From: Thiospirochaeta perfilievii
Lineage (GTDB): Bacteria; Spirochaetota; Spirochaetia; DSM-2461
Direction of reading: 5' to 3'
DNA: 64,000 nucleotides
Assembly: GCF_008329945.1 (NCBI RefSeq)
Contig: NZ_CP035807.1
Span: forward strand, 2,108,001 to 2,172,000
Shown here: in pieces, positions 52,777-61,448 of the stretch
Numbering within the stretch: position 1 is the stretch's first letter
How the letters are laid out: every line of letters starts with the position of its first letter
The notes under the pieces: model-generated
Seen by the model: the letters and a program-made list of their open reading frames with translations, nothing else
The model's database searches: none
Told to the model about the DNA's origin: nothing
Program-made: the position numbers and the translations under genes

Positions 52777-53532
52777 GTGAAAAGAAATGTTTTGTTAGTT
52801 GTTATGCTATTATTAGCATCCATGATTTTTTCCCAGGATTATGTTGATGTTGTTGAGAAGAAAGATGGTTCTATTCTAAAGGGTATTGTTATTGAAAACA
52901 AAATAAATGATTATGTTAAAATTGAGTTAACTGGTGGTTCTGTTTTTAAAATTGAGTATAGAGATATTGATTTAATGAGAAAAGAGAAGGTAGCCTCCAG
53001 TGGTACAAATAGTTCAATAGTCATTAATAACTCAAATAATAACTCTAATGGAGCAAATAAAAGTTTAATTGGTTATGACCATTTTCAGTTAGTTTCAATT
53101 TTAGAGGATCTTCCATTAAGTAAATTAAAGAAGGTAAAAATAGATTCTGATCTAATTAGAACTACTGATATTGGAACTAGAATGATAGTATATAACTCCT
53201 TGGAGAAGGAGAGTGCCCTTGGCTATACGGTTTTAAATATATTTTTACCTGGTATTGGTTCTGTTATGCAGGGGGATAAAAAAGGATGGCTCTACTTTAT
53301 TTCCTCTTCTCTTTGTTATCTAATTGGTTATTCACTAATTTCAGATTATGCTGTAGAACCTATGTATGATGATTCCTATTATTATGGAGAAAGTTCTTCT
53401 AATGAGAGCCAGTTCTTTTTAGGTGCCGGATTAATGGTTGTCTCAGGATTGATAAATATCTCATCATGGTTTGCACCAACAACCTATAAGAATGAGTATA
53501 ATAAGCAGTTGAGAACGACTCTAATGTATTAA
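52777..53532 (+). CDS. Exported protein of unknown function with C-terminal membrane segments
   Basis: A 251-aa protein starting at GTG (52777), with AAGGA about 8 nt upstream. Seen: signal peptide (LLVVMLLLASMIFS), then VDVVEKKDGSILKGIVIENKINDYVKIELTGGSVFKIEYRDI, a small beta domain common in bacterial exported proteins (often with the pattern GxxIxGxI), an Asn/Ser-rich linker, and C-terminal hydrophobic stretches including IFLPGIGSVMQGDKKGWLYFIS and MVVSGLINISSWF. No family name is certain. It precedes the amylase gene by about 190 nt. Confidence 0.65.
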   Translation: MKRNVLLVVMLLLASMIFSQDYVDVVEKKDGSILKGIVIENKINDYVKIELTGGSVFKIEYRDIDLMRKEKVASSGTNSSIVINNSNNNSNGANKSLIGYDHFQLVSILEDLPLSKLKKVKIDSDLIRTTDIGTRMIVYNSLEKESALGYTVLNIFLPGIGSVMQGDKKGWLYFISSSLCYLIGYSLISDYAVEPMYDDSYYYGESSSNESQFFLGAGLMVVSGLINISSWFAPTTYKNEYNKQLRTTLMY

Positions 53533-53608
53533 CTAAAGGATTCGCTGCTTTATTCCTAATAATATTTAGTCCTAAATATAAATCCCGATTAATATTCAAA
53601 ATTATTCC

Positions 53609-53668
53609 TTGACATATCATGGAAGCGCTTGCATAATTTTAATAGCACTTCTTTGGAAGCGTTTGCAT
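53609..53668 (+). promoter_or_regulatory. Amylase promoter with two LacI/CcpA-type operators
   Basis: The -35 TTGACA (53609-53614), 17-bp spacer and -10 CATAAT (53632-53637) form a strong promoter. Two near-identical operators, ATGGAAGCGCTTGCAT (53619-53634) and TTGGAAGCGTTTGCAT (53653-53668), fit the LacI-family/cre-type half-site pattern. Site 1 lies between -35 and -10; site 2 lies just after the expected start. Their centres are 34 bp apart. The regulator itself is not in the window. Confidence 0.82.
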
Positions 53669-53725
53669 TGTTGTCTTTGTTTCCACGATTAATACCAATA
53701 TATGGTTTATATATAAGGAGAAAAT

Positions 53726-56260
53726 ATGAAAAAATTATTGAAAAACATTTTTTCAACCATGTTGTTACTTTTCTTAGTAACCTCATGTGGAAATGTTTTA
53801 ACGGGTTCTGATACAGAAAAGTTTGTATCTTCAGATGAATTAGCTGTCTCAAGGTCTTTAAACAGTGAAGATGACTCATGGATTCAATCATCAAGTATTT
53901 ATCAGGTTTATGTGAAGGCTTTTAATGATACTGATGGAAATGGGATTGGGGATTTAAAGGGTGTTAAAAATAAAATTCCATACCTCAAATCCCTTGGAGT
54001 AAAAACTATTTGGTTAATGCCCGTTTTTGAAGCTGATAGTTATCATGGTTATAATACAAATAACTATTATCAGGTTAGAGGTGATTATGGAAATAATCAG
54101 GACCTAAAAGATTTAGTGGATGAAGCACATAATAATGGGATGAAGTTAATATTAGATTTAGTTGTAAACCATACAGGTTACAATGTTTCATATTTCAATG
54201 ACTATTCAAAAACCGACTGGTATTGTTGGCAAAACCCCGATTTAAATTATGGGAACGATTCAACTTGGAGTAGTATTCAGAACTGGGAAACACCTTGGGG
54301 TGGAGGATCAGTTATGCAATGGGATACTAAATTAAATAGAGGAAATTTTTATTCAGTTTTTGGTTATGATATGCCAGACCTTAACTATAGAAATCCTGAG
54401 GTTGTATCAGAAGTAAAAAATATTATGAAATTTTGGGTAGAAACAGCTGATGTTGATGGTTTTAGATGTGATGCCGCAAGATATTTAGTAGAAGAGGGAC
54501 AAGGTGTTCAAAAGGATTTAGATGCGACTCACTCATTATGGAAAGAGTTTCGAGCGTCTCTACAAAGTGTAAAACCTTCCGCTATTTTATTGGCAGAAGC
54601 TCCAACAGAGACTTCTGAGCAATTAGTTGGTTATTATGGTGACGGTGATGAGTTTAATACTGCATTTCATTTTGGGCTTCAGTATAAATTAGTTAGTGCC
54701 TTTAAGGATGGATACAGGCAGGGAGCAATGTTAACGGATCTTTATGACGTTCAAGGCAATCTACCTACTGGAAGCATTGATACAATTTTTTTAAGTAATC
54801 ATGATGCATTTGCAGGACAAAGAATCGGTTATCAGATGGATATGAATATTGGAAAGATGAAGGGTGCAGCTTCACTTTATATTCTTCTATCTGGTATTCC
54901 TGCTGTCTATTATGCTGAAGAGCTGGGATATAATAACTTAAATGGTGAAGTGGGAGGTGATGATCCATTAAGGGGTGATATTAATTGGGCTGACGTTGAG
55001 ACTCAAGAAAATGATCCATCATCGATGTTAAACCATTATAAAGGACTATTTAATATAAGAAATAGTTACGATGCCCTACGATCTGGTATCTCAATGTTTG
55101 CTTCATCCTACGATGGAAGTTGGGATTCTGTAGATCAGAATTCAGATACTATGGCCATATTCAGAGAGTATTATGGAGAAAAAATATTAGTAGTTCATAA
55201 TTTTAGTAGTAATGATAGGGAGATCAGTGTAGACCTAGAGTCTAGTAGTTTAACTTTTTCACCTGGAGAAGAGGCGTATATTCTAATGGGGAATGGTGTT
55301 GGTTCTCAAGGGAATACAGTTACAGATTTAAACAAAAACTTCTACTCTTTAGGTTCTGTTCCTGGATTAACAACAGTAGTTATATTCTTTGGGGATATCG
55401 ATAGTTATAGGGATGTAAATGGTAAATTCCCCACTTATGGTACTTCTACTGTAGACCCCGGTTGGGACAGTTTGTATCTTAGGGGAACATTTAATAGTTG
55501 GGGAACAACTGCAATGTCTAAGGTTGGGGATGTATGGAGCGTCCAAGCTACATTTGCTCAAGGTGGCCGATTTAAGTTTGATAGAGACGGAGACTGGCAA
55601 AGAAACTACGGTGCAGGAAATATAGAGAACGTGGCTGTTTTTACTGGAGATGATATATATATTCCTTCAGCTGGAACTTGGACAGTTTCTTTAAACGAGT
55701 CAACTTTGGAGTACTCAATGTCAACTGAACCAATAGAAACATACTCTGTTTCAGGTCAGATATTAGAAGATGATAAAGGATTAAGCGGTGTAACTGTTTC
55801 CCTTGGTTCTAAATCTACTCTTACAGATTCTAACGGTTATTATAGCTTTAGTAATATTTCTACAGGGTCATATGTTTTAAGTCCAGTAAAATCTGGATAT
55901 ATATTCTCTCCAGTTAGTCAGAACGTTAATGTTGTAGATGAAGGTATAATAGTTTCTAATATTATTGGTACATTTTCTACAACAACAGATTTAACTGTTC
56001 ATTTTGGAGAGTGGGAATCTGCTACAACATATTCTATACACCCTTGGGATGGTTTATCAGGAGATATTGTAATGGAGTATGAGAAGTTAGAGAATGGTAT
56101 TCACTGGTGGGTTGCTACTATTCCAAATGCTCCAACTCATTTTATGTTCTGTTTTAATAATTCAAATAATAACTGGGATGGTGGAAATCGTAGTTATGAC
56201 TCACAAGCTAGTGAAATTTTCATAAAAGCTTGGGATAATACAGTATATACCAGCAGGTAA
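53726..56260 (+). CDS. Secreted modular alpha-amylase lipoprotein (GH13 with C-terminal starch-binding modules)
   Basis: An 844-aa lipoprotein; signal ends LFLVTSCGN with Cys near residue 21. Seen: a GH13 barrel (about residues 50-470) with SSIYQVYVKAFNDTDGNGIGDLKG, VVNHTGYN, DGFRCDAARYL (nucleophile Asp about 248), LLAEAPTE (acid Glu about 290) and IFLSNHDAF (third Asp, about 360), all three catalytic residues present. Then a short beta domain; a carbohydrate-binding-like module near 575-670 (LYLRGTFNSWGTTAMSKVG); a CarboxypepD-regulatory-like domain near 675-750 (VSGQILEDDKGLSGVTVSLG); and a C-terminal module near 755-844 resembling CBM25/26 (FGEWESATTYSIHPWDG, WDGGNRSY). It degrades starch or glycogen at the cell surface. 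It is monocistronic, with an upstream operator pair and a strong downstream hairpin. Confidence 0.92.
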   Translation: MKKLLKNIFSTMLLLFLVTSCGNVLTGSDTEKFVSSDELAVSRSLNSEDDSWIQSSSIYQVYVKAFNDTDGNGIGDLKGVKNKIPYLKSLGVKTIWLMPVFEADSYHGYNTNNYYQVRGDYGNNQDLKDLVDEAHNNGMKLILDLVVNHTGYNVSYFNDYSKTDWYCWQNPDLNYGNDSTWSSIQNWETPWGGGSVMQWDTKLNRGNFYSVFGYDMPDLNYRNPEVVSEVKNIMKFWVETADVDGFRCDAARYLVEEGQGVQKDLDATHSLWKEFRASLQSVKPSAILLAEAPTETSEQLVGYYGDGDEFNTAFHFGLQYKLVSAFKDGYRQGAMLTDLYDVQGNLPTGSIDTIFLSNHDAFAGQRIGYQMDMNIGKMKGAASLYILLSGIPAVYYAEELGYNNLNGEVGGDDPLRGDINWADVETQENDPSSMLNHYKGLFNIRNSYDALRSGISMFASSYDGSWDSVDQNSDTMAIFREYYGEKILVVHNFSSNDREISVDLESSSLTFSPGEEAYILMGNGVGSQGNTVTDLNKNFYSLGSVPGLTTVVIFFGDIDSYRDVNGKFPTYGTSTVDPGWDSLYLRGTFNSWGTTAMSKVGDVWSVQATFAQGGRFKFDRDGDWQRNYGAGNIENVAVFTGDDIYIPSAGTWTVSLNESTLEYSMSTEPIETYSVSGQILEDDKGLSGVTVSLGSKSTLTDSNGYYSFSNISTGSYVLSPVKSGYIFSPVSQNVNVVDEGIIVSNIIGTFSTTTDLTVHFGEWESATTYSIHPWDGLSGDIVMEYEKLENGIHWWVATIPNAPTHFMFCFNNSNNNWDGGNRSYDSQASEIFIKAWDNTVYTSR

Positions 56261-56272
56261 TTAGTTACATAT

Positions 56273-56300
56273 GCCCTTCTTTATAAAAATAAAGGAGGGC
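56273..56300. terminator. Bidirectional terminator between amylase and plsC
   Basis: GCCCTTCTTTAT pairs with ATAAAGGAGGGC (one wobble, 12 bp), loop AAAA, in the convergent gap just after the amylase stop. Confidence 0.8.
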
Positions 56301-56320
56301 TTAAGTCTATTTCGAAGATT

Positions 56321-57058
56321 TTACTTTAAAGAGTTAAGTTCATCTGTTTTTTTCTGTATAGAATCTTTTATTAAATTTGATAGTTCCTTTGTTTTATATT
56401 CGCTAGGGAAAATAGGGGGTAAGAAATACATATTCATTTCCACCTTTTTATTCCATATAAAGCCTTTTTTAGGCATTGCATGGTTATTACCATAGTTACA
56501 AACAGGAAGGACCTTTCTATTTGTTTTTTTTGCTAATAAAGCTGCCCCATCCCGGAATTTACCTAGTTCCCCTGAAACACTTCGAGTGCCCTCAGGGAAA
56601 ATAGCAATAGAAACACCCTCGTTTAGGTAGTATTCACTCTTCCTCATCATAGAGAATTGGCTTTTAGGATCTTTTCTATCCAGTAGTATATCTTTACCCA
56701 TTAACATCATCCAACCAAGGGTCGGAATATAAGATATCTCTTTTTTTGAAATCCACTTAAGGTCTAGCCCGGTGGATGCTAGTATACATATATCTGTTAA
56801 TGATAGATGGTTTGGAGTAATTACATATGTCTCGTTTCTATCAACATTTTCTAAACCGTGTATCTTCGTTCTCCAGAAAGGATTTAAAAACATCATTAAA
56901 AAACCAACCAATGAGTTCATTTTATGATTAATTCGTCTAAGCTTGTCAAAGGGTGTTGTTACTATCCAAACCAGAAAACAGACAGGAGTATAAAGAATCA
57001 TAAACATTCCAAAAGTAAAATAGTAAAATAGTGTTCCTAATAAGTTTAAAATTATCAT
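56321..57058 (-). CDS. plsC: 1-acyl-sn-glycerol-3-phosphate acyltransferase
   Basis: A 245-aa membrane-associated acyltransferase that adds the second acyl chain in phosphatidic acid synthesis. Seen: an N-terminal hydrophobic segment (residues about 1-35), VITPNHLSLTDICILA with NHxxxxD, KWISKKEISYIPTLGWMM, and IAIFPEGTRSVSGELGKFRDGAALLAKKT with FPEGTRS. All acyltransferase blocks are present. It overlaps era by 4 bases, so translation is coupled to that gene. Confidence 0.9.
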   Translation of the reverse strand: MIILNLLGTLFYYFTFGMFMILYTPVCFLVWIVTTPFDKLRRINHKMNSLVGFLMMFLNPFWRTKIHGLENVDRNETYVITPNHLSLTDICILASTGLDLKWISKKEISYIPTLGWMMLMGKDILLDRKDPKSQFSMMRKSEYYLNEGVSIAIFPEGTRSVSGELGKFRDGAALLAKKTNRKVLPVCNYGNNHAMPKKGFIWNKKVEMNMYFLPPIFPSEYKTKELSNLIKDSIQKKTDELNSLK

Positions 57059-57933
57059 TTAAGTATTCCTTTAAGTAAGTAGTCCTTTCTTCTCCATCTC
57101 TTATTAACTTTAACCCTAAGGTCTAGTTTTATTTTATATGGAAAAATTTTATTCAACTCTCTCTGAGCCCCTATTCTTATTTTTTTAATAGTTTCACCCT
57201 TGTGGCCTATAACAAAACCCTTTTGGCTCTCCTGTTCTACAGTTAAAAAGGCTCTTACCCACATAGTATTTTCGGCTTCGTTGTACTCTGTGTCTGCCAT
57301 TTCTACATAAATTGAGTGGGGAACTTCATCTTTTACTCTACGAATAGCTTTCTCTCTTATAATTTCAGCCATTCTAAATTCTGGTTCCTGATCAGTATAA
57401 TACTCCGCAGGGTACATTAGTGGACCCTCCGGGCAGTTCTCAATCAGAGCATCTTTTAACTCTGTTATTCCCTGTTCTTTAAGAGCAGAGATTTCTAATA
57501 TAGCTTTAGGTTTTATATTTACAGCTAGTAGTCCTCTCATCTCTTCGAGGGCTTTGTTTTTAATATCCATCTTATTTAAAACTAGTATAAGAGGTTTATT
57601 ACTGCTGTTTACAATGTTTATTATCTCTTGTTCTTCCTTTCCTAGTACCTTTGTAGAGTCAACAACATACATTACAACGTCTGCTTCACTTATAGATGAG
57701 TGTACAGCCTCCATCATGTAGTTGTTAAATTTCTTATCGGAAATGTGATACCCAGGGGTGTCTAAAAAGACTATTTGTCCTTTATCAGTATCAGTATAAA
57801 TACCCCTAATCTTGTTTCTTGTTGTCTGTGGGCTCTGGGCGGTTATAGATATTTTATAACCACAAATTGTATTTAGTAGTGTGGACTTCCCTGCTGAGGG
57901 TCTTCCTATTATTGCAATAAATCCTGATTTCAT
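57055..57933 (-). CDS. era: GTPase Era
   Basis: A 292-aa GTPase that helps 16S rRNA maturation and 30S assembly. Seen: G1 IGRPSAGKSTLLN (residues 9-21), the switch region QSPQTTRNKIRGI, G3 LDTPGYH, G4 LVLNKMDIKNK, and the C-terminal KH domain with ERGSQKGFVIGHKGETIKKIRIGAQRELNKIF-like sequence (here EQESQKGFVIGHKGETIKKIGA-type, residues about 225-255). Length is normal. It is divergent from clpP and upstream of plsC on the same transcript. Confidence 0.95.
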   Translation of the reverse strand: MKSGFIAIIGRPSAGKSTLLNTICGYKISITAQSPQTTRNKIRGIYTDTDKGQIVFLDTPGYHISDKKFNNYMMEAVHSSISEADVVMYVVDSTKVLGKEEQEIINIVNSSNKPLILVLNKMDIKNKALEEMRGLLAVNIKPKAILEISALKEQGITELKDALIENCPEGPLMYPAEYYTDQEPEFRMAEIIREKAIRRVKDEVPHSIYVEMADTEYNEAENTMWVRAFLTVEQESQKGFVIGHKGETIKKIRIGAQRELNKIFPYKIKLDLRVKVNKRWRRKDYLLKGILK

Positions 57934-58047
57934 ACCTAAATAATAGACTATTTTTATTAAAATAAATACCGCTTTAATAAAAAATAAAATTTGAATATGA
58001 TAGTACTATATAATATTATTGTAATAACCTTATAGAAGGATGTTCTC

Positions 58048-58647
58048 ATGTACAGAAGATTAGAAGAAGAAGGCGACAAAAAGCCAAAAGTAGCACCACC
58101 CCAGGATGAATTAGCACAAAAGATGTTAAAAACAAGAACTATTTTGTTATCTGGTGAAATTAATAAAGAGTTAGGTGAAAAAATTATTAAGCAACTACTA
58201 TTGTTAGAAGCTGATAGTGATGAACCTATTAAGGTCTTTATAGACTCTCCTGGTGGAGATGCAGATGCAGGATATGCAATTTATGATATGATTAGGTTTA
58301 TTAAGCCAGATGTTTATACTATAGGTATGGGTCTTGTAGCTAGTGCTGGTGCATTGGTTTTATTAGCAGCACCTAAAGAGAGACGTATTGGTCTACCTAA
58401 CTCCCACTATTTAATCCATCAACCGCTAAGTGGAATGAAGGGTGTAGCATCTGATTTACAGATCCATGCAGAAGAGATCGAAAAATTAAGACATAAAATT
58501 AATGTATTAATATCCAATGAAACAGGTCAAACTGTTGAGAAAGTTAGTGGAGACACTGATAGAGACTTTTGGATGAGTGCAACAGAGGCTAAAGATTATG
58601 GTTTAATCTCTAGAATTGTAACTAAGAGAGAGGAAATCGATAACTAA
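58048..58647 (+). CDS. clpP: ClpP-family serine protease
   Basis: A 199-aa ClpP homologue. Seen: TRTILLSGEINKELGEKIIKQLLLLE, VFIDSPGGDADAGYAIYDMI, the catalytic Ser S99 in GLVASAGALVLLAA (where ClpP usually has GMAASMG), the catalytic His H124 in HYLIHQPL, and DRDFWMSATEAKDYGLI near the third Asp. The active-site triad is preserved, but its surroundings diverge from ClpP1, as in the second ClpP of many spirochaetes. It overlaps purC by one base (TAATG) and has a clear Shine-Dalgarno (AAGGA). Confidence 0.9.
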   Translation: MYRRLEEEGDKKPKVAPPQDELAQKMLKTRTILLSGEINKELGEKIIKQLLLLEADSDEPIKVFIDSPGGDADAGYAIYDMIRFIKPDVYTIGMGLVASAGALVLLAAPKERRIGLPNSHYLIHQPLSGMKGVASDLQIHAEEIEKLRHKINVLISNETGQTVEKVSGDTDRDFWMSATEAKDYGLISRIVTKREEIDN

Positions 58648-59579
58648 TGATTGATAGAATCCATGGGGCATTAAATAGTACCTTTGATAAATTAGATGAT
58701 GTTGATAATAGATGGGGCGATAAACTAATAAATGGAAAAGTTAGAGAGATTGTTGATCTTGGAGATAGTTTGGTATTAACAACATCAGATAGGATATCTG
58801 CCTTTGACCGAATACTTTCTACAATTCCTTTTAAAGGAGAAGTGTTAAATAGACTATCTCTTTACTGGTTTAAAAATACCCAGGATATTATTAATAATCA
58901 TATAATTTCCCAAGTTTCTCCAAGAAGTATTCATGTGAAAAAGTGTCAGGTTCTTCCTGTAGAGGTAATTGTTCGTGGATATTTAACTGGTTCCTCTTGG
59001 AGAGATTACCAAAATGGTCGTGATATCTCGGGAATAACCCTTCCTAAGGGGATGAAGATGGATCAGAAGTTTGAATCACCTTTAATAACTCCATCTACAA
59101 AGGCTGAGCAAGGTGACCATGATGAGCCAATCTCATGTGAGGATATTGTATCTAAGGGTTTAGTAGATAGTAAGTTGTGGGCTGAAGTTGAAGATAAAGC
59201 CTTAAAGCTATTTGCAAGGGGTAGTAAGTTAGCTTCAGAACGTGGACTTATTCTAGTTGATACAAAGTACGAATTTGGTATTTTAGATGGTGAATTAATT
59301 ATTGTAGATGAGATTCATACTCCTGACTCAAGTCGGTTTTGGTATAAAGACTCCTATCAAGAGGCTTTTGAGAAGGGTGAAAACCAAAGAAAAGTTGATA
59401 AAGAGTTTTTACGACAGTGGCTTATGGATCAAGGTTTTATGGGGGATGGAGTTCCTCCAAAGATCACATCCCAAATGAGAATTAATATAGCCCTTAAGTA
59501 TATTGAAGCTTTTGAGTTAATAACCGGGGAGAAATTTACCCCAAGTGACCTTACTCCTGAAGCGGAGAGAAAAAAATAG
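58647..59579 (+). CDS. purC: Phosphoribosylaminoimidazole-succinocarboxamide synthase
   Basis: SAICAR synthase of purine synthesis, 310 aa. Seen: NGKVREIVDLGDSLVLTTSDRISAFDRIL, the PurC opening, VEVIVRGYLTGSSWRDYQNGRDI, TPSTKAEQGDHDEPIS with the catalytic SxxxxGxHDE pattern, LILVDTKYEFGI and IVDEIHTPDSSRFW. The full set of SAICAR motifs is present. It begins in the clpP stop and is followed by a strong terminator. Confidence 0.95.
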   Translation: MIDRIHGALNSTFDKLDDVDNRWGDKLINGKVREIVDLGDSLVLTTSDRISAFDRILSTIPFKGEVLNRLSLYWFKNTQDIINNHIISQVSPRSIHVKKCQVLPVEVIVRGYLTGSSWRDYQNGRDISGITLPKGMKMDQKFESPLITPSTKAEQGDHDEPISCEDIVSKGLVDSKLWAEVEDKALKLFARGSKLASERGLILVDTKYEFGILDGELIIVDEIHTPDSSRFWYKDSYQEAFEKGENQRKVDKEFLRQWLMDQGFMGDGVPPKITSQMRINIALKYIEAFELITGEKFTPSDLTPEAERKK

Positions 59580-59600
59580 TTAAGTATATAGATAGTATAT

Positions 59601-59628
59601 AAAAAGAGCCTTTGAGGCTCTTTTTTTT
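59601..59628 (+). terminator. Intrinsic terminator downstream of purC
   Basis: AAAAAGAGCC/GGCTCTTTTT is a 10-bp perfect stem with loop TTTGA and a continuing T run to 59628. Confidence 0.92.
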
Positions 59629-59638
59629 GGAGCTATAT

Positions 59639-60613
59639 ATGAAATCAATTATAATAATTTTATTAGTACTCTCAACTTCCTGCTGTATTCAAGTTAAAAA
59701 TAGACCTAATGAGGTAACTATTATGAGTTGGAATGTTCAGAACCTATTTGATGGAGTTGATAATGGACAAGAGTATCCCGAGTTTAGCGTCTCTTCTGGG
59801 AAATGGAGCCGACAGTTATATGAGTTGCGTCTTAAAAATCTGGTTAAAATTATTGAGTTTAATGATCCCGATATAATTGGTCTACAAGAGATTGAGGGTT
59901 TATCTGTATTAGAAGATTTTTCAAGTAGACTTAAAGGGTATAGTTATATGGTCTCTACATCTAGTCCTGGAGCCATACAGTTAGGTCTTTTATCTAAATA
60001 TCCTATTAAACGAACTGGTATTTTAAAAACCTATAATGGGGATAGACTACTAAGGCCCATTTTAGAAGTATCCTTAGATATAGATGGAAATGAGTTGATA
60101 ATAATGAATAACCATTGGAAGTCAAAGGTTGGTTCTTTTAGTGAGCACCTGCGTTTAAAGAGTAGTAGTGTTCTTAAAAAAAGATTAGAAGAGTTAAAGG
60201 ATAAAGAAGTTCTGATTTTAGGAGATTTTAACGAGAACTATAATGAGTATCAACGGGTATATAAGTCCTTTGATACAGGTTTGATGTACAATAATATGGG
60301 TAAGGGAATAACTGTTACAGATGGTATTCTAGGTAAAAATGAACTTTATACTCCTTGGCCAAAATCAACATTTAAGGGGTCATATAAGTATAAAGGTCAG
60401 TGGGAAACAATTGATAACTTCTTCTTAAATAGTAAACTACTAGATAAGGAGAGTTTCTATTTTAATAGCTTTATAGTTGATAATAGAGATTTTTTATTTG
60501 ATAAAAGTGGCAATATTAAAAAGTGGTATACAGATTTTAAAATAGGTTTTTCAGACCATCTACCTATTATTTTAACACTTAGAAGTGAAGGAATTAAAAC
60601 TAATCTGGAATAA
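59639..60613 (+). CDS. Exported endonuclease/exonuclease/phosphatase-family lipoprotein
   Basis: About 324 aa. Seen: a lipoprotein signal ending LLVLSTSCCIQ (Cys at about residue 14), VTIMSWNVQNLFDGVD, the EEP opening, IIGLQEIEGLSVLEDF with the metal Glu, MNNHWKSKVGSF, LILGDFNENYNEY with the Asp/Asn pair, and a C-terminal SDHLPIILTL. All EEP signature residues are present. It may cut extracellular nucleic acid or act as a phosphodiesterase. The ATG at 59639 has GGAG 6 nt upstream, directly after the purC terminator. Confidence 0.85.
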   Translation: MKSIIIILLVLSTSCCIQVKNRPNEVTIMSWNVQNLFDGVDNGQEYPEFSVSSGKWSRQLYELRLKNLVKIIEFNDPDIIGLQEIEGLSVLEDFSSRLKGYSYMVSTSSPGAIQLGLLSKYPIKRTGILKTYNGDRLLRPILEVSLDIDGNELIIMNNHWKSKVGSFSEHLRLKSSSVLKKRLEELKDKEVLILGDFNENYNEYQRVYKSFDTGLMYNNMGKGITVTDGILGKNELYTPWPKSTFKGSYKYKGQWETIDNFFLNSKLLDKESFYFNSFIVDNRDFLFDKSGNIKKWYTDFKIGFSDHLPIILTLRSEGIKTNLE

Positions 60614-61391
60614 TTTCCTCCCCCTCTTCAATTAGTTTTTCGCACAGGTTAAGGGATGCCTTTAGGTTTTTAAGATGGCTATTTGTAATATTAAACTGCT
60701 TGTTTAGTTTTGTATAATTGGTTCTTAGTGTCTCAATCTTCTCCATTATCTCATTTTGGCGTTGATTAAAGGTAAAACCTTTTAGTCCATATACTACGGT
60801 TTGAATTAGACTAAAAAGACTAGATGGACTTGCTGGAAGAATTCCTATTTTTAGTAATTTTGATATTAACTCCCCTTCACTATGAATAAATGCCCTATAA
60901 TAGAGTTTTTCAGAAGGAATATACATAACAGCAAAGTTTAATGTTCCCTCCTTTAGGCTGATGTACTTATTTGCAATATCCTCTCCATGCTTCATAAAAG
61001 TTCTAATTATCTGGTTTGATAAGGGTTTATCAGTAAGAAGGATTTCATTAACGCTCTGAATTGGAAATTTAGAATCGATTGGAATTATATATTGACCTGT
61101 TCTAATTATAGCATCTACTCGAGAGCCATTTTTAAAACCATATTGTAGTTGAAATGTTCCCTTAGGCAGATAATTGTTTAATAACTCTTTTAATAGAGTC
61201 TCTCCTGCTTCTCCCCGTAGATATGGAAGGGTAAATATAGAGTTTAACTCCCTAACTTCCCTCTCTATGTTGTCTAGCTGGGAAAGTCTACTTTTAACAC
61301 TCTGATCTAGATTCTTTCCACTACTTTTAAATAGAGTTATAATTACTAATAAAAATAGTATTATATTAAAACTTATTGATAGGTATAACAT
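60600..61391 (-). CDS. rmuC: DNA recombination protein RmuC homologue
   Basis: A 263-aa RmuC-family protein, shorter than the Escherichia coli form. Seen: N-terminal membrane anchor (about residues 4-22), a short coiled region, then the nuclease-like core LRGEAGETLLKELLNNYLP (about 60-78), GSRVDAIIRTGQYIIPIDSKFPIQSV with the D-x-K type residues, VMYIPSEKLYYRAFI and LPASPSSLFSLIQTVVYGLKGF. C-terminal coiled coil follows. The extra coiled-coil region of larger RmuCs is reduced here. Its stop region overlaps the convergent EEP gene by 14 bases. Confidence 0.9.
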   Translation of the reverse strand: MLYLSISFNIILFLLVIITLFKSSGKNLDQSVKSRLSQLDNIEREVRELNSIFTLPYLRGEAGETLLKELLNNYLPKGTFQLQYGFKNGSRVDAIIRTGQYIIPIDSKFPIQSVNEILLTDKPLSNQIIRTFMKHGEDIANKYISLKEGTLNFAVMYIPSEKLYYRAFIHSEGELISKLLKIGILPASPSSLFSLIQTVVYGLKGFTFNQRQNEIMEKIETLRTNYTKLNKQFNITNSHLKNLKASLNLCEKLIEEGEEIIPD

Positions 61392-61448
61392 AGCTAACTA
61401 TAACTCATAAATCTTCTTGATAAAACTAATATATGTAAATAAAATGTT

